A stretch of 18,632 nt of DNA from a bacterium (lineage in GTDB: Bacteria > Latescibacterota > Latescibacteria > Latescibacterales > Latescibacteraceae), in assembly GCA_021372535.1 (NCBI GenBank), contig JAJFUH010000194.1:1-18632 (forward strand), read 5' to 3'. Under the pieces are notes generated by a model. It was not told where the DNA came from and did not search any database. It saw nothing but the letters and a program-made list of their open reading frames with translations. Positions 7,329-16,801 of this stretch are shown piece by piece; the stretch's first letter is position 1, and every line of letters begins with the position of its first letter. The position numbers and the translations under genes are program-made.

Positions 7329-8876
7329 ATGAATAGTAAAAAATTTTTACTGGTTTTGCTGATTCTGGGAATTGGATATTTCGGGGCGTTTCCGCATACT
7401 GCTTGTTCCCAGAAGACGATTGTTTTCAATGCAAAAAAAATTATCGACTCAGGTCAGAGAAACTTTGGCGGGCGCATTACCTCACCGGTAATTAATCCCC
7501 TCTACACAAATTTCATAGCTTTTTCAGTGACAAAAAGCGCTGAAGAGAAATTACTGTTCATTGTCGATACGCAAACTGATTCGTTATATAGTATAAAATC
7601 GGATACATCTCAGAAAGATGAAACCATATGGAGAATTATAACGGGCAATGATGATCAGCTGCAATGGCGGCCAAATCAGCCTGAAAATGATACCCTGTGG
7701 TTTACATTCGTCGGAAGCGGTAATTCCGCAAATCTGGATATTTATCTGGGATATATCAAATCGGGTAAACCTGTTACGTTAATCGATAATCCGATACGCC
7801 TGACGACCGATGATGCCGTTGATGCTTATCCCCGATGGCGTCCTGATGGAAATGCAATTGTATTCGTTTCTTCCAGAACCGGTAACGGCGATATCTACCT
7901 GCTGGAGAATATCGACAGAGTGATAAGCTCAAAAAATCCCCAGAATGCCAGATTGCGCCGGCTTACGACAAACGAGCTCCAGGACAGGGACCCTGTATGG
8001 CATCCCGGCGGAAATATTCTCGTTTTTGCCGAATTCAAGAAAGAAGTCAGTACCGGAGTGGAGAACTTTGGAATCGCGATGTATGATTTCAGGGATGAAA
8101 AATATATGCAGACAGCAGGTCCCATACGATTGACAGTACCCCGTGATAAACAGCAGGAAACAAATCCTTCATGGTCTCCGGACGGTACGAAGCTTGCCTA
8201 CTATATTACGAGCGAGTTAAAACAAACGGAAAAAGAAAAAGGAACAGGTAATTTTGAGGATTTAACCGGTCTCGGTGAGAAAGTCAATATCGAATGGGGT
8301 ACGTTCGGGGCACCTGACGGCGGTCGTCCTGTCAAGCCCGTTTTAAACATCGTTGGTGGCAAACACGAGTTTTTTGCGGCTGATGTTGTTCCCGATTACC
8401 GTGGACCGATGTGGGGATCCAACTCTCAAGCCATCCTGTTTGTCAGGTATGATGCCGCAACTTTTTTCCCGATAATCGCCGCGGATATTAAAGGCTGGGA
8501 AGAAGGGCGCAGCCAGGAAGATTACATGACAGTTGTCAATGCCGGTACCCGTCAAAACAGCAGTATCTTTCTATTGACCCAGAACGGTAAACTTCCCCGG
8601 GCGGCATTTGTCGCTCTTGAAGGTTTCAGTTACTGTTTACATACCATGGATATCGGCGGCAGCTATTTTCCTAATTCGACCGGTGATTTCGTCGATGCCG
8701 TATGGTTGAACCGTCCTGAAAATCCATATTCCGGGAATCCGTGGTACAAACAGAAAAAATACTATGCCATTATGGGCGCCGGAATTGCAGGAATCTATTT
8801 TGCGCTGCCCGGCGGAGAAAGCAATAAACCGCTTCCGCCGATCGGATCGATACCTGATTTACCGTCAAACAAGTAA
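7329..8876 (+). CDS. Exported PD40 / TolB-like beta-propeller protein
   Basis: 515 residues with the start fixed by AGGA 5 nt before ATG 7329. The N-terminus is a signal peptide (KKFLLVLLILGIGYFGAF, probable cut after about residue 28). HTAC is not a proper lipobox, so a lipoprotein is unlikely. Five PD40-type elements are visible, each ending a strand with a W-x-P-type turn: QLQWRPN (about 112), YPRWRPDGNAIVFVSS (about 165), DPVWHPGGNILVF (about 218), NPSWSPDGTKLAYY (about 279) and GPMWGSNSQAILFV (about 360). The family forms propellers like the TolB C-terminal domain and usually binds proteins or glycans; no catalytic residues are recognised. The last 80 residues are not assigned and end in a Pro-rich tail. 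It sits 45 nt after the kinase and 83 nt before the giant Ig-repeat gene, suggesting a shared transcript and a periplasmic or outer-membrane partner role. Confidence 0.8.
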   Translation: MNSKKFLLVLLILGIGYFGAFPHTACSQKTIVFNAKKIIDSGQRNFGGRITSPVINPLYTNFIAFSVTKSAEEKLLFIVDTQTDSLYSIKSDTSQKDETIWRIITGNDDQLQWRPNQPENDTLWFTFVGSGNSANLDIYLGYIKSGKPVTLIDNPIRLTTDDAVDAYPRWRPDGNAIVFVSSRTGNGDIYLLENIDRVISSKNPQNARLRRLTTNELQDRDPVWHPGGNILVFAEFKKEVSTGVENFGIAMYDFRDEKYMQTAGPIRLTVPRDKQQETNPSWSPDGTKLAYYITSELKQTEKEKGTGNFEDLTGLGEKVNIEWGTFGAPDGGRPVKPVLNIVGGKHEFFAADVVPDYRGPMWGSNSQAILFVRYDAATFFPIIAADIKGWEEGRSQEDYMTVVNAGTRQNSSIFLLTQNGKLPRAAFVALEGFSYCLHTMDIGGSYFPNSTGDFVDAVWLNRPENPYSGNPWYKQKKYYAIMGAGIAGIYFALPGGESNKPLPPIGSIPDLPSNK

Positions 8877-8959
8877 CTGATACTAATTTAAAACTGATAT
8901 ACTGTCAGAACATGTAGTGTGTACTATGAATCATTCATTTACTTTTCGGACGGATAACC

Positions 8960-11900
8960 ATGAAAACTAAATCATTCTGCTGGTCATTTCTGATAGGCAT
9001 GATGTGTTTGGCATCGGGAACGGCATTTGCCGGAATAGTTGATCCGGATAAATCACAAATTCAAATCTCCCCAAAGGATTCAATTGAAGTTGGACAAGAA
9101 GCAACTATCACGATGACATTGCATAATAGTAATAATCAACCATTGAGTATTCAATCCAATTATATTATCGTCTCATTCAAAGATTCTACCGATAAAAAAA
9201 TTATTATTGATGATGATAGATTTACAGCAGCAAATACTGATAATGATGGAACCATTCAATACAAGTTCTCTCACTCCAAGGCGATAAATGTCACTATTGA
9301 AATAAGTGTTGAAAATGATGTAATTAAAAGTTTTAAATATAACTTTCTACACGGACCGGTTTCCCCATCTTCTGCAATAGAAATTACTCCTTCTCAATTA
9401 TATGTAAATGAAGAAACGACAATTCAATTACATCTGAAAGACAGTTATGGAAATCCGATACCGGATATTCCATCAGGTGATATTACTATAACATCGTACA
9501 TACTCAAAGATGGTAGTACCGAGGGAACAGACAGTGGTTCAATTCAGTTCAGAGAGGCTGCAACAGACGATCAGGGGGCCATTCGGGCTGCGTATATCAG
9601 CAGCATACCGGGAGAAAAACTGATAATGGTCACTGTCGGGGATGTTGTATTTGATTCCCCGGGGACAGTATCCTTTATTCTTCCAATCGACCCACAAGCA
9701 TCTTTAGTTACTGTCGAACCATCATCCCTGCTGGTTGGCGGGGAAACAACGATAACGATATCGGTGAAGGATGGCAGCGGAAAACCCGTACCAGATATCC
9801 CTTATCAGGATTTTAAAATATCCGCTTTTATCGTGAAAGATGGTGATATGGACGGTACTCTGGATAACGGTGCGATTACTTTTTCACCGGAAGCAAAAAC
9901 TGATGTAAATGGTGTAATTACTGCGAGATTTATAAGCGAAAGTGCCGGAGATAAACTGATACGTGTTACTCTGAAAGATGTGGAACTCGAAGCGCAGCCG
10001 ATAGTGACCTTTACTCTTCCGATAACGATCAATCCCGTTCGATCGCGTGTAACTGTCGATCCTTCCACTTTATGGACAGGCAAGGAAACAACAATAACAA
10101 TCGAGCTGAAAGATGATGAAGGGGATCCTGTCCCGGATATTGAAAATCAGGACATGTCAATTACCGCTTATATAGTGAAAGACGGCGCCACGAACGGAAT
10201 ACGGGATAACGGAACGATCATATTTTCTCCGGGTGCAAAAACTGACACGAATGGCGTAATTACTGCGACATACAAGAGCGATACTCCCGGGGAAAAAGAG
10301 ATAATGGTTACCGTAAAGGGTGTGGTTTTAGGAAGTCCGCCCAGGGTGAAATTCATTCCTCCGGCTGCGATTGATCCAGCACGTTCGCTTGTAACCGTCA
10401 TTCCTTCCACCCTGTGGACAGGAGAGGAAACGGAGATAAAAATTGAGTTGAAAGACAATGAGGGGAATCCTATCCCGGATATCGGCAGCCAGGACATCAG
10501 AATTACCGCTTATGTTGTGAAAGATGGTGCCACAAGCGGAACGCTGGATAGCGGTATTGCCACTTTTACGCCGGGTGCAAAGACAGACGCGAATGGTGCG
10601 ATTACAGTGACTTACAAGAGCGATACTCCAGGTGAAAAAGAGATAGTGGTTACCGTCAAGGATACAGTATTAATAAATCCGCCCAGAGTGACCTTTACTC
10701 TTCCGGTAACGATCGATCCTTCACAGTCCCGAGTATCCGTCAATCCTGTATCCCTGATGACAGGCGAGGAAACGACAATAACAATCGAGTTGAAGGACAG
10801 TGTCGGGAATCCTATACCGGATATTGGCAGTCAATTTGTGTCAATAACCACGTATATACTTAAAGATGGTACTTCGAACGGAATAAAGGACGAGGGCACA
10901 GTTACCTATTTAACAACGGCTACTGATGTAAAAGGTGTAATTACTGCAACTTATAAGAGCGATGCAGCGGGAGAAAAAGAGATAGTGGTTTCCGTTAAGG
11001 ACATAGTGCTGGGAAATGCTCCCAGGGTGATCTTCACTTCACCCGTGATAGTTGATCCTGCTCGTTCGCACGTTACAGTTGCTCCTGATTCCGTTCAGGC
11101 CGGTGAAAATGCGACAGTTACCATATCCCTTACCGGTTCCGACGGCAACCCGTTTATCGGGGCATCACCCGATTCAATAATTATCACCATTACCGGACCT
11201 GACATGGAATCCATTGAATTGAAATCAGCGTCAACGGACAGTACCTCCATATTTTCTGCTTCGCTGACAAGCAAAACAGCCGGAGAAAAAACCATAACTG
11301 TCACGGTAAACGGAACAGCGCTCGACGATCATCCCGTGATAGTGTTCACTCCGGTACCTGCCGATCCTGAAAAATCTCTCGTGGAGATAAAACCAGCCTC
11401 GTTGCCGATCGGCGCTGAAGCGACAATTACCATGACTCTTAGATATTCCGATGATAATCCTGTCCCTGATATTAAACCTGATGATATTAAAATCACCGCA
11501 TATGTTCTTAAAGACGGTAAAACCGACGGGGGAGAGGAGTCGATTGATTTCAGATTCGCACCCGATGCGGTAACCGATGACAGTGGTGTCATTACAGCCG
11601 GGTTTACCAGTAATATCCCCGGTGAAAAAATAATGACTGTCGCCATAAAAGATACGTTTTTGAAAGCAAGGCCGACAGTGACATTCATTCCCTTACCGGA
11701 TTCCGCCACATCCGCTATTGCCGTAAAAGACGATTCCCTGATGGTCGGAACATCGGCCACGGTTACCTTGACACTTCTGGATACCGAAGGAAAGCCTCTG
11801 GCCGGTCTGTCCAATGAATACATTTCCGTTTTCGTGGACAGCCTGGAACTCGATAAATCATCATTTTCCGCGCTTAAAACAGATGAAAATGGTACGATAC

Positions 11901-14900
11901 AGATATCGTTCACCAGTATCAATCCCGGGGAAAGAACGATAAAGGTCGTTATAGTGAGTACGGAATTAAATATCCCCGCAAAAGTGAAATTCACTGCATA
12001 TCCGGTCGATGCACAGAAATCGACATTCGGTGCATCACCCGATCCCCGTTTTGTCGGTCAGACAGCCACGCTTTCAATAAAATTGCTTGATTCTGGAGGG
12101 AAACCTATTCCCGGGATTCCTAAAACCATAATAACTCCAACACTGATAAACAGCGACGGGCAGCCGGAGATCGTCGATTTCAATTTTACCGATGAGATAT
12201 CCGATAACGACGGACTTATCGCCGCGCAATTCACGTGTCTCACTCCGGGGAAGAAAACGATAAAAATATGGGTATCCGATACGGAATTGAGAAACGATCC
12301 GACACCGACAATTACGTTCATGCAATACGAAGTGGCTTCCGATTCTTCAAGGATAGCAATCAATCCCGAGCCGTTGGTTGCCGGTGAGAAAGCGACAATC
12401 ACTCTGACGGTAAACAATAAGGAAGGGAAACCGATAGAAGGGATTTCAAGGCAGGTTATAATCATTTCCATTGATGGGGAGCAACCTGAAGTTACGTTTT
12501 CCGCAGTTACCACCGATGTTAATGGGAAGATCGACGCTGTTTTTATTCCGACAGAATCGGGAACGAAAACACTCGCGGTGACCGTATCGGGAATACTCAT
12601 GGAATCGAGAGCGGTAATCTGTAAACCCGGAAAGGTCGATCCCGAAAAATCGACAGTAGCGGTTGCCCCGGACATCCTGACTGTAGATGAGACAGCCGCC
12701 CTGACCATAACCCTGAAAGATCGTTACGAGAATCCCATTCCCGATATTTCGAACACTGCTATAAACATCTCGTTGTTTCTGAAAGACGGCGTTACTCAAA
12801 AAACCTTTTCATCGTCAATAACTGATTCGACGGGCCTTATTTCCGCCACATTCACGAGCACCAAATCGATGATACATTCAATTACGGTGACCGCCGATGG
12901 TGTAGTGCTCACGAACACTCCCGTTATTACTTTTAAACCGGGTACTATTAATACCGATAGTTCTCTTGTCGTTATCTCGACACCCGAGATGACTGTCGAT
13001 GATGAACTGGGAATAACGGTCAGAATCGCGGATAAGTATAACAACCCGATCAGTGACATTCCGGCAAATAGTCTGGAACTCCTTGTCAACGGACTTGTTA
13101 CGGAATTTACGACAGGACAGGGAACCACAGACGAAAAAGGTGAAATACTGTTGAAGCTCCTCCATACAAAGCCGGGTTTACTGAACATTATAGTCAGGAT
13201 GAAAGCCGGTGAAACATTAACAAAAACACCAATAACAGTGACTTTCGTACATGGCGCGATAGATGTTATAAAGTCTCAGGTTCTGGTTGATCCGAAAATT
13301 CTGAAGGTCAACGAACGTGCAACAATAACGATCATGCTGAAAGATCAGCATGAGAATCCCATCCCGGATATTGCTCAGGGTGATATTGATATTCAAAAAT
13401 TTATCATGCGTGACGGGACGACTGGCGCGCAGTTCACTACCGGGGCAACGAATTCGGATGGTATTATCATTGCAACATTTACGACTCATCGGGCAGGTAT
13501 GACTCATGTGCCGGTAAAAATCAAGGGAAAAGAATTGATTTCTACGATTGACGTCATATTCAATCCTGACAGCCCCGATTCGGCAAGCTCAGACGTAGCG
13601 CTTTCTCATTCGGTGCGCACTATCAGGAAAGAGGTAATACTCACCCTGACATTGAAGGATCAGTATGAAAATCCGATTCCCGATCTAACCCCTGGACATA
13701 TCTCGATCAACGCATATAAGCTCAAAGACGGAACCACGTCTGATGGTTTTAATACTATCGGTTTTACTCAGTCTTTGACAGATTCATCAGGAACGATTAA
13801 AACGGATTCATCGGGAATAATTGAAGCGAAATTCACGAGTACCGATATCGGTGAAGCAGTCGTCATGATTACAATCGATGGACAGATCAGATTAAAAACT
13901 CAACCTTCGATAATATTCCGACCTGAAATCAGCCCTGTTCGATCGGGTCTCGAAGTTACTGCCCAATCAGTTGATGATTCATTATTAGTCAGTATTGTTT
14001 TAAGAGACGAGAATAGAAATCCTATTGAATATGTGAATGGCAATGAAATTAAAATCTCTATAAACGATACAGAGTGGGAAAACGTTCGATTCGATAAAGA
14101 AAGAACAGGGCAGGATGGAAGAATTCAGGCATACTTGAAATATATACAATCCGAAAAAATAATGATAAATGTTCTGGCTGATGATGTTCCCCTGACGGAA
14201 AAAGAAATGACGCTCTTGCCGGGCAATGTTTCGGCGGATAGTTCATCAGTGGCAATTTCTCCCGACAGCTTAAGAGTTGATTCACCTGTGACGCTGACTA
14301 TATCGCTTCGTGACCAGTATGGTAATCCGATCCCCGATGTTTCAAAAGATGATATCGATATATCCGGTTTTTCGGAAGATTATAAAATAAAAGAGGGTAT
14401 AACTCAATCAGAGTTCATGGGTTCGGTTACAAATGCAGGCGGTACGATACTCGCAGAATTCAGCAGCACAAAGTCCGGTCTCAAGAAGATGACAGTATCC
14501 GCAAAAAACAGCAGATTGTCCGGTTCGATTAAAAAAGCATTGAAAGAAACCGTTTCGGTTGTATTCAATCCCGGTTATGTCGATTCACTGATGTCCTCGT
14601 TTACTGTTGACAGCCAGAGAGCAAACCTGGGCGATTCGCTGACGGTTACGGTAGTTCTCAAAGACAAATACGGGAATCCGATACCGGAAATGGAAGTCAC
14701 GTTCCCTGATATGCCACTGTATTTTAATGTCAGGCCTACGATCAGTGCTGCTCGCGTATTTACCGATGGCAATGGACATGCTGTTACGGTTCTTTCCTGC
14801 CAGTCGAAATATAACGGGAGCATTCATGCTCAGTATACTGAGGAGAACACTTTAAAAGAATTACGTCTGCCGGATACGGATGGCCTGGATATATCGTTTG

Positions 14901-16801
14901 AAAGCTTCAAACCTGTTGCTGAATTCCCTACGAAACAGATTATGCCTGTATCCAGTGATAATCCATATACTGTCAAGGTGATCGTAAAGAATATTATTAC
15001 CGATGTAACTAATTCTCAATTTGCCGTTGTGTTGCATTACTGGAAGCCGGGGGGAGAAACCAAACCCGATACAACAATAATGCGCTATATAACCGATGAC
15101 GCTGAGTGGTCTGTTGATACGAGTTATGAATCATTAAAGAAACCGGAATCCGGGCAGGTACAAACTGAAATGAAGAGTGGTTCGGCGGGTTCGGAAAAAC
15201 CTGCAAAGGACATTGAATACCGGTTCAGGACGGAAATCCCTCAGACGAGTATCGATGTGGGATTACGGTATTATGTAACGGTTCACGACCCTCACCCGCA
15301 GTTGGAGGACGGCGTTTCGGATACCCTGAGTATCATGGTTAAAAAGAATGAATTTTCGGTTAAGAACACCAAGGATAGCGCTCATCCGAACGGCATCGTG
15401 AATAACCGGTGGACAATCTTTTCCGTTCCTGCTGTTCTGGATCAGGAAACCCAGATTAAAAACTTGTTATCAGGTCAGCTGGGATTGCTGGGAAATACAA
15501 AGAAGGACCATACATGGTTTTATGGTACGTATACACCCGATGGTAAAAAAATTGAACCGACAGAAACTGTTTATGATCATTATTTTGCACCCGGCAAAGC
15601 TTATTTTCTGTTTCAGCGTGTAGGTACGGAGCCGACAAAAGCCGATCCGAAGATAGGCGAGAATATTTCGGTGAATTTACCTGCCGGACATACGGTCGTC
15701 GAGAGCGACGAGTATAAGACCACGCTTGACACCGGATGGTATCTCATCGGTAATCCCTATGAGTACACGGTTCCGCTCCACAAGCTTATCACAACCGGAA
15801 GCGGCGAACTAATTCCCGATAAATTACAGGCGTATCAGTGGAATGAACAGTACCGGAAAGAAACAGAAGCGAAGGATGAAGGGAAAGCTGCCGTGACCGG
15901 CTGGGATAAAGATGTCCTCAAGGGGCAGACTGCGCTTGGCATATTGGTCAAACCATGGGGAGGCATTCTTGTGCATTATAGTTCCGAGGCTTCTTCGGAT
16001 ACTGCTTCGGTGATAGCCGCCAAGCCGGCAACAATAGAAGAGGCTCTGTCCGGGGGATGGGGAAGCCGGATTTCAGTGTATTCAGGTTTCCATATGGATG
16101 CCAACAACTATCTCGGGGTAATTCCGCAGGACAGTGAATCATGGAATTTCCTCGAACCGCCGCAGGTCGGCACTCTCGGTTCGCTCTACTTTGAAGAGGA
16201 AACGTCAGGCTATGGCGATATGAGATATTGTACCTCCTTCAGGGAACCCGGACAGGAAGGCTATTCATGGGATATGTGTTACCAGTCGCCGGGCGGAAAG
16301 GAAACAGTAAATCTCTCCTGGGAGCTCAAAAACGACGCCAATGCTGACATTCATTATGCCATGGTCGATATATCGCGGGGTACAGTAATCAGAATGGATG
16401 AAGATGAAATATATGAATTCCGGTCGTTTGATAAGGAGTACACGTACGGATTCAAGGTGTTTGCGGGTTCGGAGAATTATGTAAACCAGTATGTCGAAGA
16501 ATTGCTCGCTTCTCTGCCCAAGGCATTTGAGCTGCAACAGAATTTCCCGAATCCGTTCAATCCTTCGACGACGATCACGTTCACACTCCCCGTGGCTTCG
16601 CCCGTGTCTCTCAAGATTTATAATTTACTGGGTCAGGAAGTCAATACACTTATCAACAATGCTGTATTCGCTCCCGGGAACCATGCGGTGATCTGGAATG
16701 GAAAAGATAGTGAGGGAAGACAGGCTTCTTCGGGTATCTATATATATCAGATGCGTACTCAGGATTATGTTAAATCCAGAAAAATGCTGGTGGTTAAATG
16801 A
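8960..16801 (+). CDS. Giant exported Ig-repeat (Big_1-type) surface protein with T9SS-like C-terminal tail
   Basis: 2613 residues. Signal peptide 1-24 (cut AFA/G). Residues 25 to about 1985 are roughly 18 tandem Ig-like units of about 100-117 residues with the invasin/Big_1 signature: a DPxxSxVxVxP start, GEETTITIELKD, GNPIPDI, TDxxGxITAxY, PGEKEIxVTVK and a closing VxFxxP. Residues about 1986-2140 are a further beta-rich stretch. From about 2150 (NRWTIFSVPAVL) and about 2259 (GWYLIGNPYEY) there is a module I have seen associated with secreted FCB-group proteins but cannot name. The C-terminus (2528-2613) has NFPNPFNPSTT, VSLKIYNLLGQEV, SSGIYIYQM and KMLVVK, matching type A sorting tails used with type IX secretion. 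Likely an extended surface adhesin or stalk. The start lies 5 nt after a weak CGGA site. It overlaps the next gene by 4 nt. Confidence 0.88.
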   Translation: MKTKSFCWSFLIGMMCLASGTAFAGIVDPDKSQIQISPKDSIEVGQEATITMTLHNSNNQPLSIQSNYIIVSFKDSTDKKIIIDDDRFTAANTDNDGTIQYKFSHSKAINVTIEISVENDVIKSFKYNFLHGPVSPSSAIEITPSQLYVNEETTIQLHLKDSYGNPIPDIPSGDITITSYILKDGSTEGTDSGSIQFREAATDDQGAIRAAYISSIPGEKLIMVTVGDVVFDSPGTVSFILPIDPQASLVTVEPSSLLVGGETTITISVKDGSGKPVPDIPYQDFKISAFIVKDGDMDGTLDNGAITFSPEAKTDVNGVITARFISESAGDKLIRVTLKDVELEAQPIVTFTLPITINPVRSRVTVDPSTLWTGKETTITIELKDDEGDPVPDIENQDMSITAYIVKDGATNGIRDNGTIIFSPGAKTDTNGVITATYKSDTPGEKEIMVTVKGVVLGSPPRVKFIPPAAIDPARSLVTVIPSTLWTGEETEIKIELKDNEGNPIPDIGSQDIRITAYVVKDGATSGTLDSGIATFTPGAKTDANGAITVTYKSDTPGEKEIVVTVKDTVLINPPRVTFTLPVTIDPSQSRVSVNPVSLMTGEETTITIELKDSVGNPIPDIGSQFVSITTYILKDGTSNGIKDEGTVTYLTTATDVKGVITATYKSDAAGEKEIVVSVKDIVLGNAPRVIFTSPVIVDPARSHVTVAPDSVQAGENATVTISLTGSDGNPFIGASPDSIIITITGPDMESIELKSASTDSTSIFSASLTSKTAGEKTITVTVNGTALDDHPVIVFTPVPADPEKSLVEIKPASLPIGAEATITMTLRYSDDNPVPDIKPDDIKITAYVLKDGKTDGGEESIDFRFAPDAVTDDSGVITAGFTSNIPGEKIMTVAIKDTFLKARPTVTFIPLPDSATSAIAVKDDSLMVGTSATVTLTLLDTEGKPLAGLSNEYISVFVDSLELDKSSFSALKTDENGTIQISFTSINPGERTIKVVIVSTELNIPAKVKFTAYPVDAQKSTFGASPDPRFVGQTATLSIKLLDSGGKPIPGIPKTIITPTLINSDGQPEIVDFNFTDEISDNDGLIAAQFTCLTPGKKTIKIWVSDTELRNDPTPTITFMQYEVASDSSRIAINPEPLVAGEKATITLTVNNKEGKPIEGISRQVIIISIDGEQPEVTFSAVTTDVNGKIDAVFIPTESGTKTLAVTVSGILMESRAVICKPGKVDPEKSTVAVAPDILTVDETAALTITLKDRYENPIPDISNTAINISLFLKDGVTQKTFSSSITDSTGLISATFTSTKSMIHSITVTADGVVLTNTPVITFKPGTINTDSSLVVISTPEMTVDDELGITVRIADKYNNPISDIPANSLELLVNGLVTEFTTGQGTTDEKGEILLKLLHTKPGLLNIIVRMKAGETLTKTPITVTFVHGAIDVIKSQVLVDPKILKVNERATITIMLKDQHENPIPDIAQGDIDIQKFIMRDGTTGAQFTTGATNSDGIIIATFTTHRAGMTHVPVKIKGKELISTIDVIFNPDSPDSASSDVALSHSVRTIRKEVILTLTLKDQYENPIPDLTPGHISINAYKLKDGTTSDGFNTIGFTQSLTDSSGTIKTDSSGIIEAKFTSTDIGEAVVMITIDGQIRLKTQPSIIFRPEISPVRSGLEVTAQSVDDSLLVSIVLRDENRNPIEYVNGNEIKISINDTEWENVRFDKERTGQDGRIQAYLKYIQSEKIMINVLADDVPLTEKEMTLLPGNVSADSSSVAISPDSLRVDSPVTLTISLRDQYGNPIPDVSKDDIDISGFSEDYKIKEGITQSEFMGSVTNAGGTILAEFSSTKSGLKKMTVSAKNSRLSGSIKKALKETVSVVFNPGYVDSLMSSFTVDSQRANLGDSLTVTVVLKDKYGNPIPEMEVTFPDMPLYFNVRPTISAARVFTDGNGHAVTVLSCQSKYNGSIHAQYTEENTLKELRLPDTDGLDISFESFKPVAEFPTKQIMPVSSDNPYTVKVIVKNIITDVTNSQFAVVLHYWKPGGETKPDTTIMRYITDDAEWSVDTSYESLKKPESGQVQTEMKSGSAGSEKPAKDIEYRFRTEIPQTSIDVGLRYYVTVHDPHPQLEDGVSDTLSIMVKKNEFSVKNTKDSAHPNGIVNNRWTIFSVPAVLDQETQIKNLLSGQLGLLGNTKKDHTWFYGTYTPDGKKIEPTETVYDHYFAPGKAYFLFQRVGTEPTKADPKIGENISVNLPAGHTVVESDEYKTTLDTGWYLIGNPYEYTVPLHKLITTGSGELIPDKLQAYQWNEQYRKETEAKDEGKAAVTGWDKDVLKGQTALGILVKPWGGILVHYSSEASSDTASVIAAKPATIEEALSGGWGSRISVYSGFHMDANNYLGVIPQDSESWNFLEPPQVGTLGSLYFEEETSGYGDMRYCTSFREPGQEGYSWDMCYQSPGGKETVNLSWELKNDANADIHYAMVDISRGTVIRMDEDEIYEFRSFDKEYTYGFKVFAGSENYVNQYVEELLASLPKAFELQQNFPNPFNPSTTITFTLPVASPVSLKIYNLLGQEVNTLINNAVFAPGNHAVIWNGKDSEGRQASSGIYIYQMRTQDYVKSRKMLVVK
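9686..11044 (+). repeat. Recently amplified block of four Ig repeats (period about 340 bp)
   Basis: Units start at 9686, 10022, 10364 and 10706 with lengths 336, 342, 342 and 339 bp. They share long near-identical protein stretches, for example GEETTITIELKD and YKSDTPGEKEI, and high identity at the DNA level around the TYKSD segment (near 10269 and 10611). Flanking units are much more diverged, so this block is the youngest part of the array or is kept similar by gene conversion. Confidence 0.75.
13778..13825 (+). repeat. In-frame 24-bp tandem duplication inside Ig unit 15
   Basis: Two adjacent 24-bp copies (13778-13801 and 13802-13825) encode TDSSGTIK and TDSSGIIE, matching at 19 of 24 bases by hand alignment. 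They lie in the loop where other units have a single TDxxGxIxA motif, so this unit gained eight residues by local duplication without breaking the frame. Confidence 0.8.
16541..16798 (+). other. Encoded type A (T9SS-like) secretion tail
   Basis: The last 86 codons encode NFPNPFNP, an Ig-like/FlgD-like fold with SLKIYNLLGQEV, a WNGKDSEGRQASSGIYIY core and the basic KMLVVK end. In FCB-group genomes such tails direct proteins across the outer membrane through type IX or an equivalent secretion route. No secretion components are encoded in this window. Confidence 0.8.

Larger units (their letters stand above)
9032..14914 (+). repeat. Array of about 18 Ig-like coding repeats
   Basis: Consecutive units begin at a DPxxS-type motif and end at a VxFxP-type strand. 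Most are strongly diverged. Inserts differ in the middle: units with a long loop carry YxxKDG followed by a G/D-rich stretch (units 2-6, 8, 15), others have a shorter loop (7, 9, 11, 13, 16). The unit number is a count by eye from translated motifs; the first and last boundaries are approximate. Confidence 0.8.

Noticed and set aside
9686-11044. Regular direct repeats considered as a CRISPR or satellite array
   Set aside because: The period is about 340 bp, the repeats are coding and in frame, and there are no unique spacers.
11329-12708. Long - strand frames (221 and 216 codons) under the Ig-repeat gene
   Set aside because: They mirror the repeated, codon-biased + strand sequence; their translations show only back-translated Ig repeats and no independent features.
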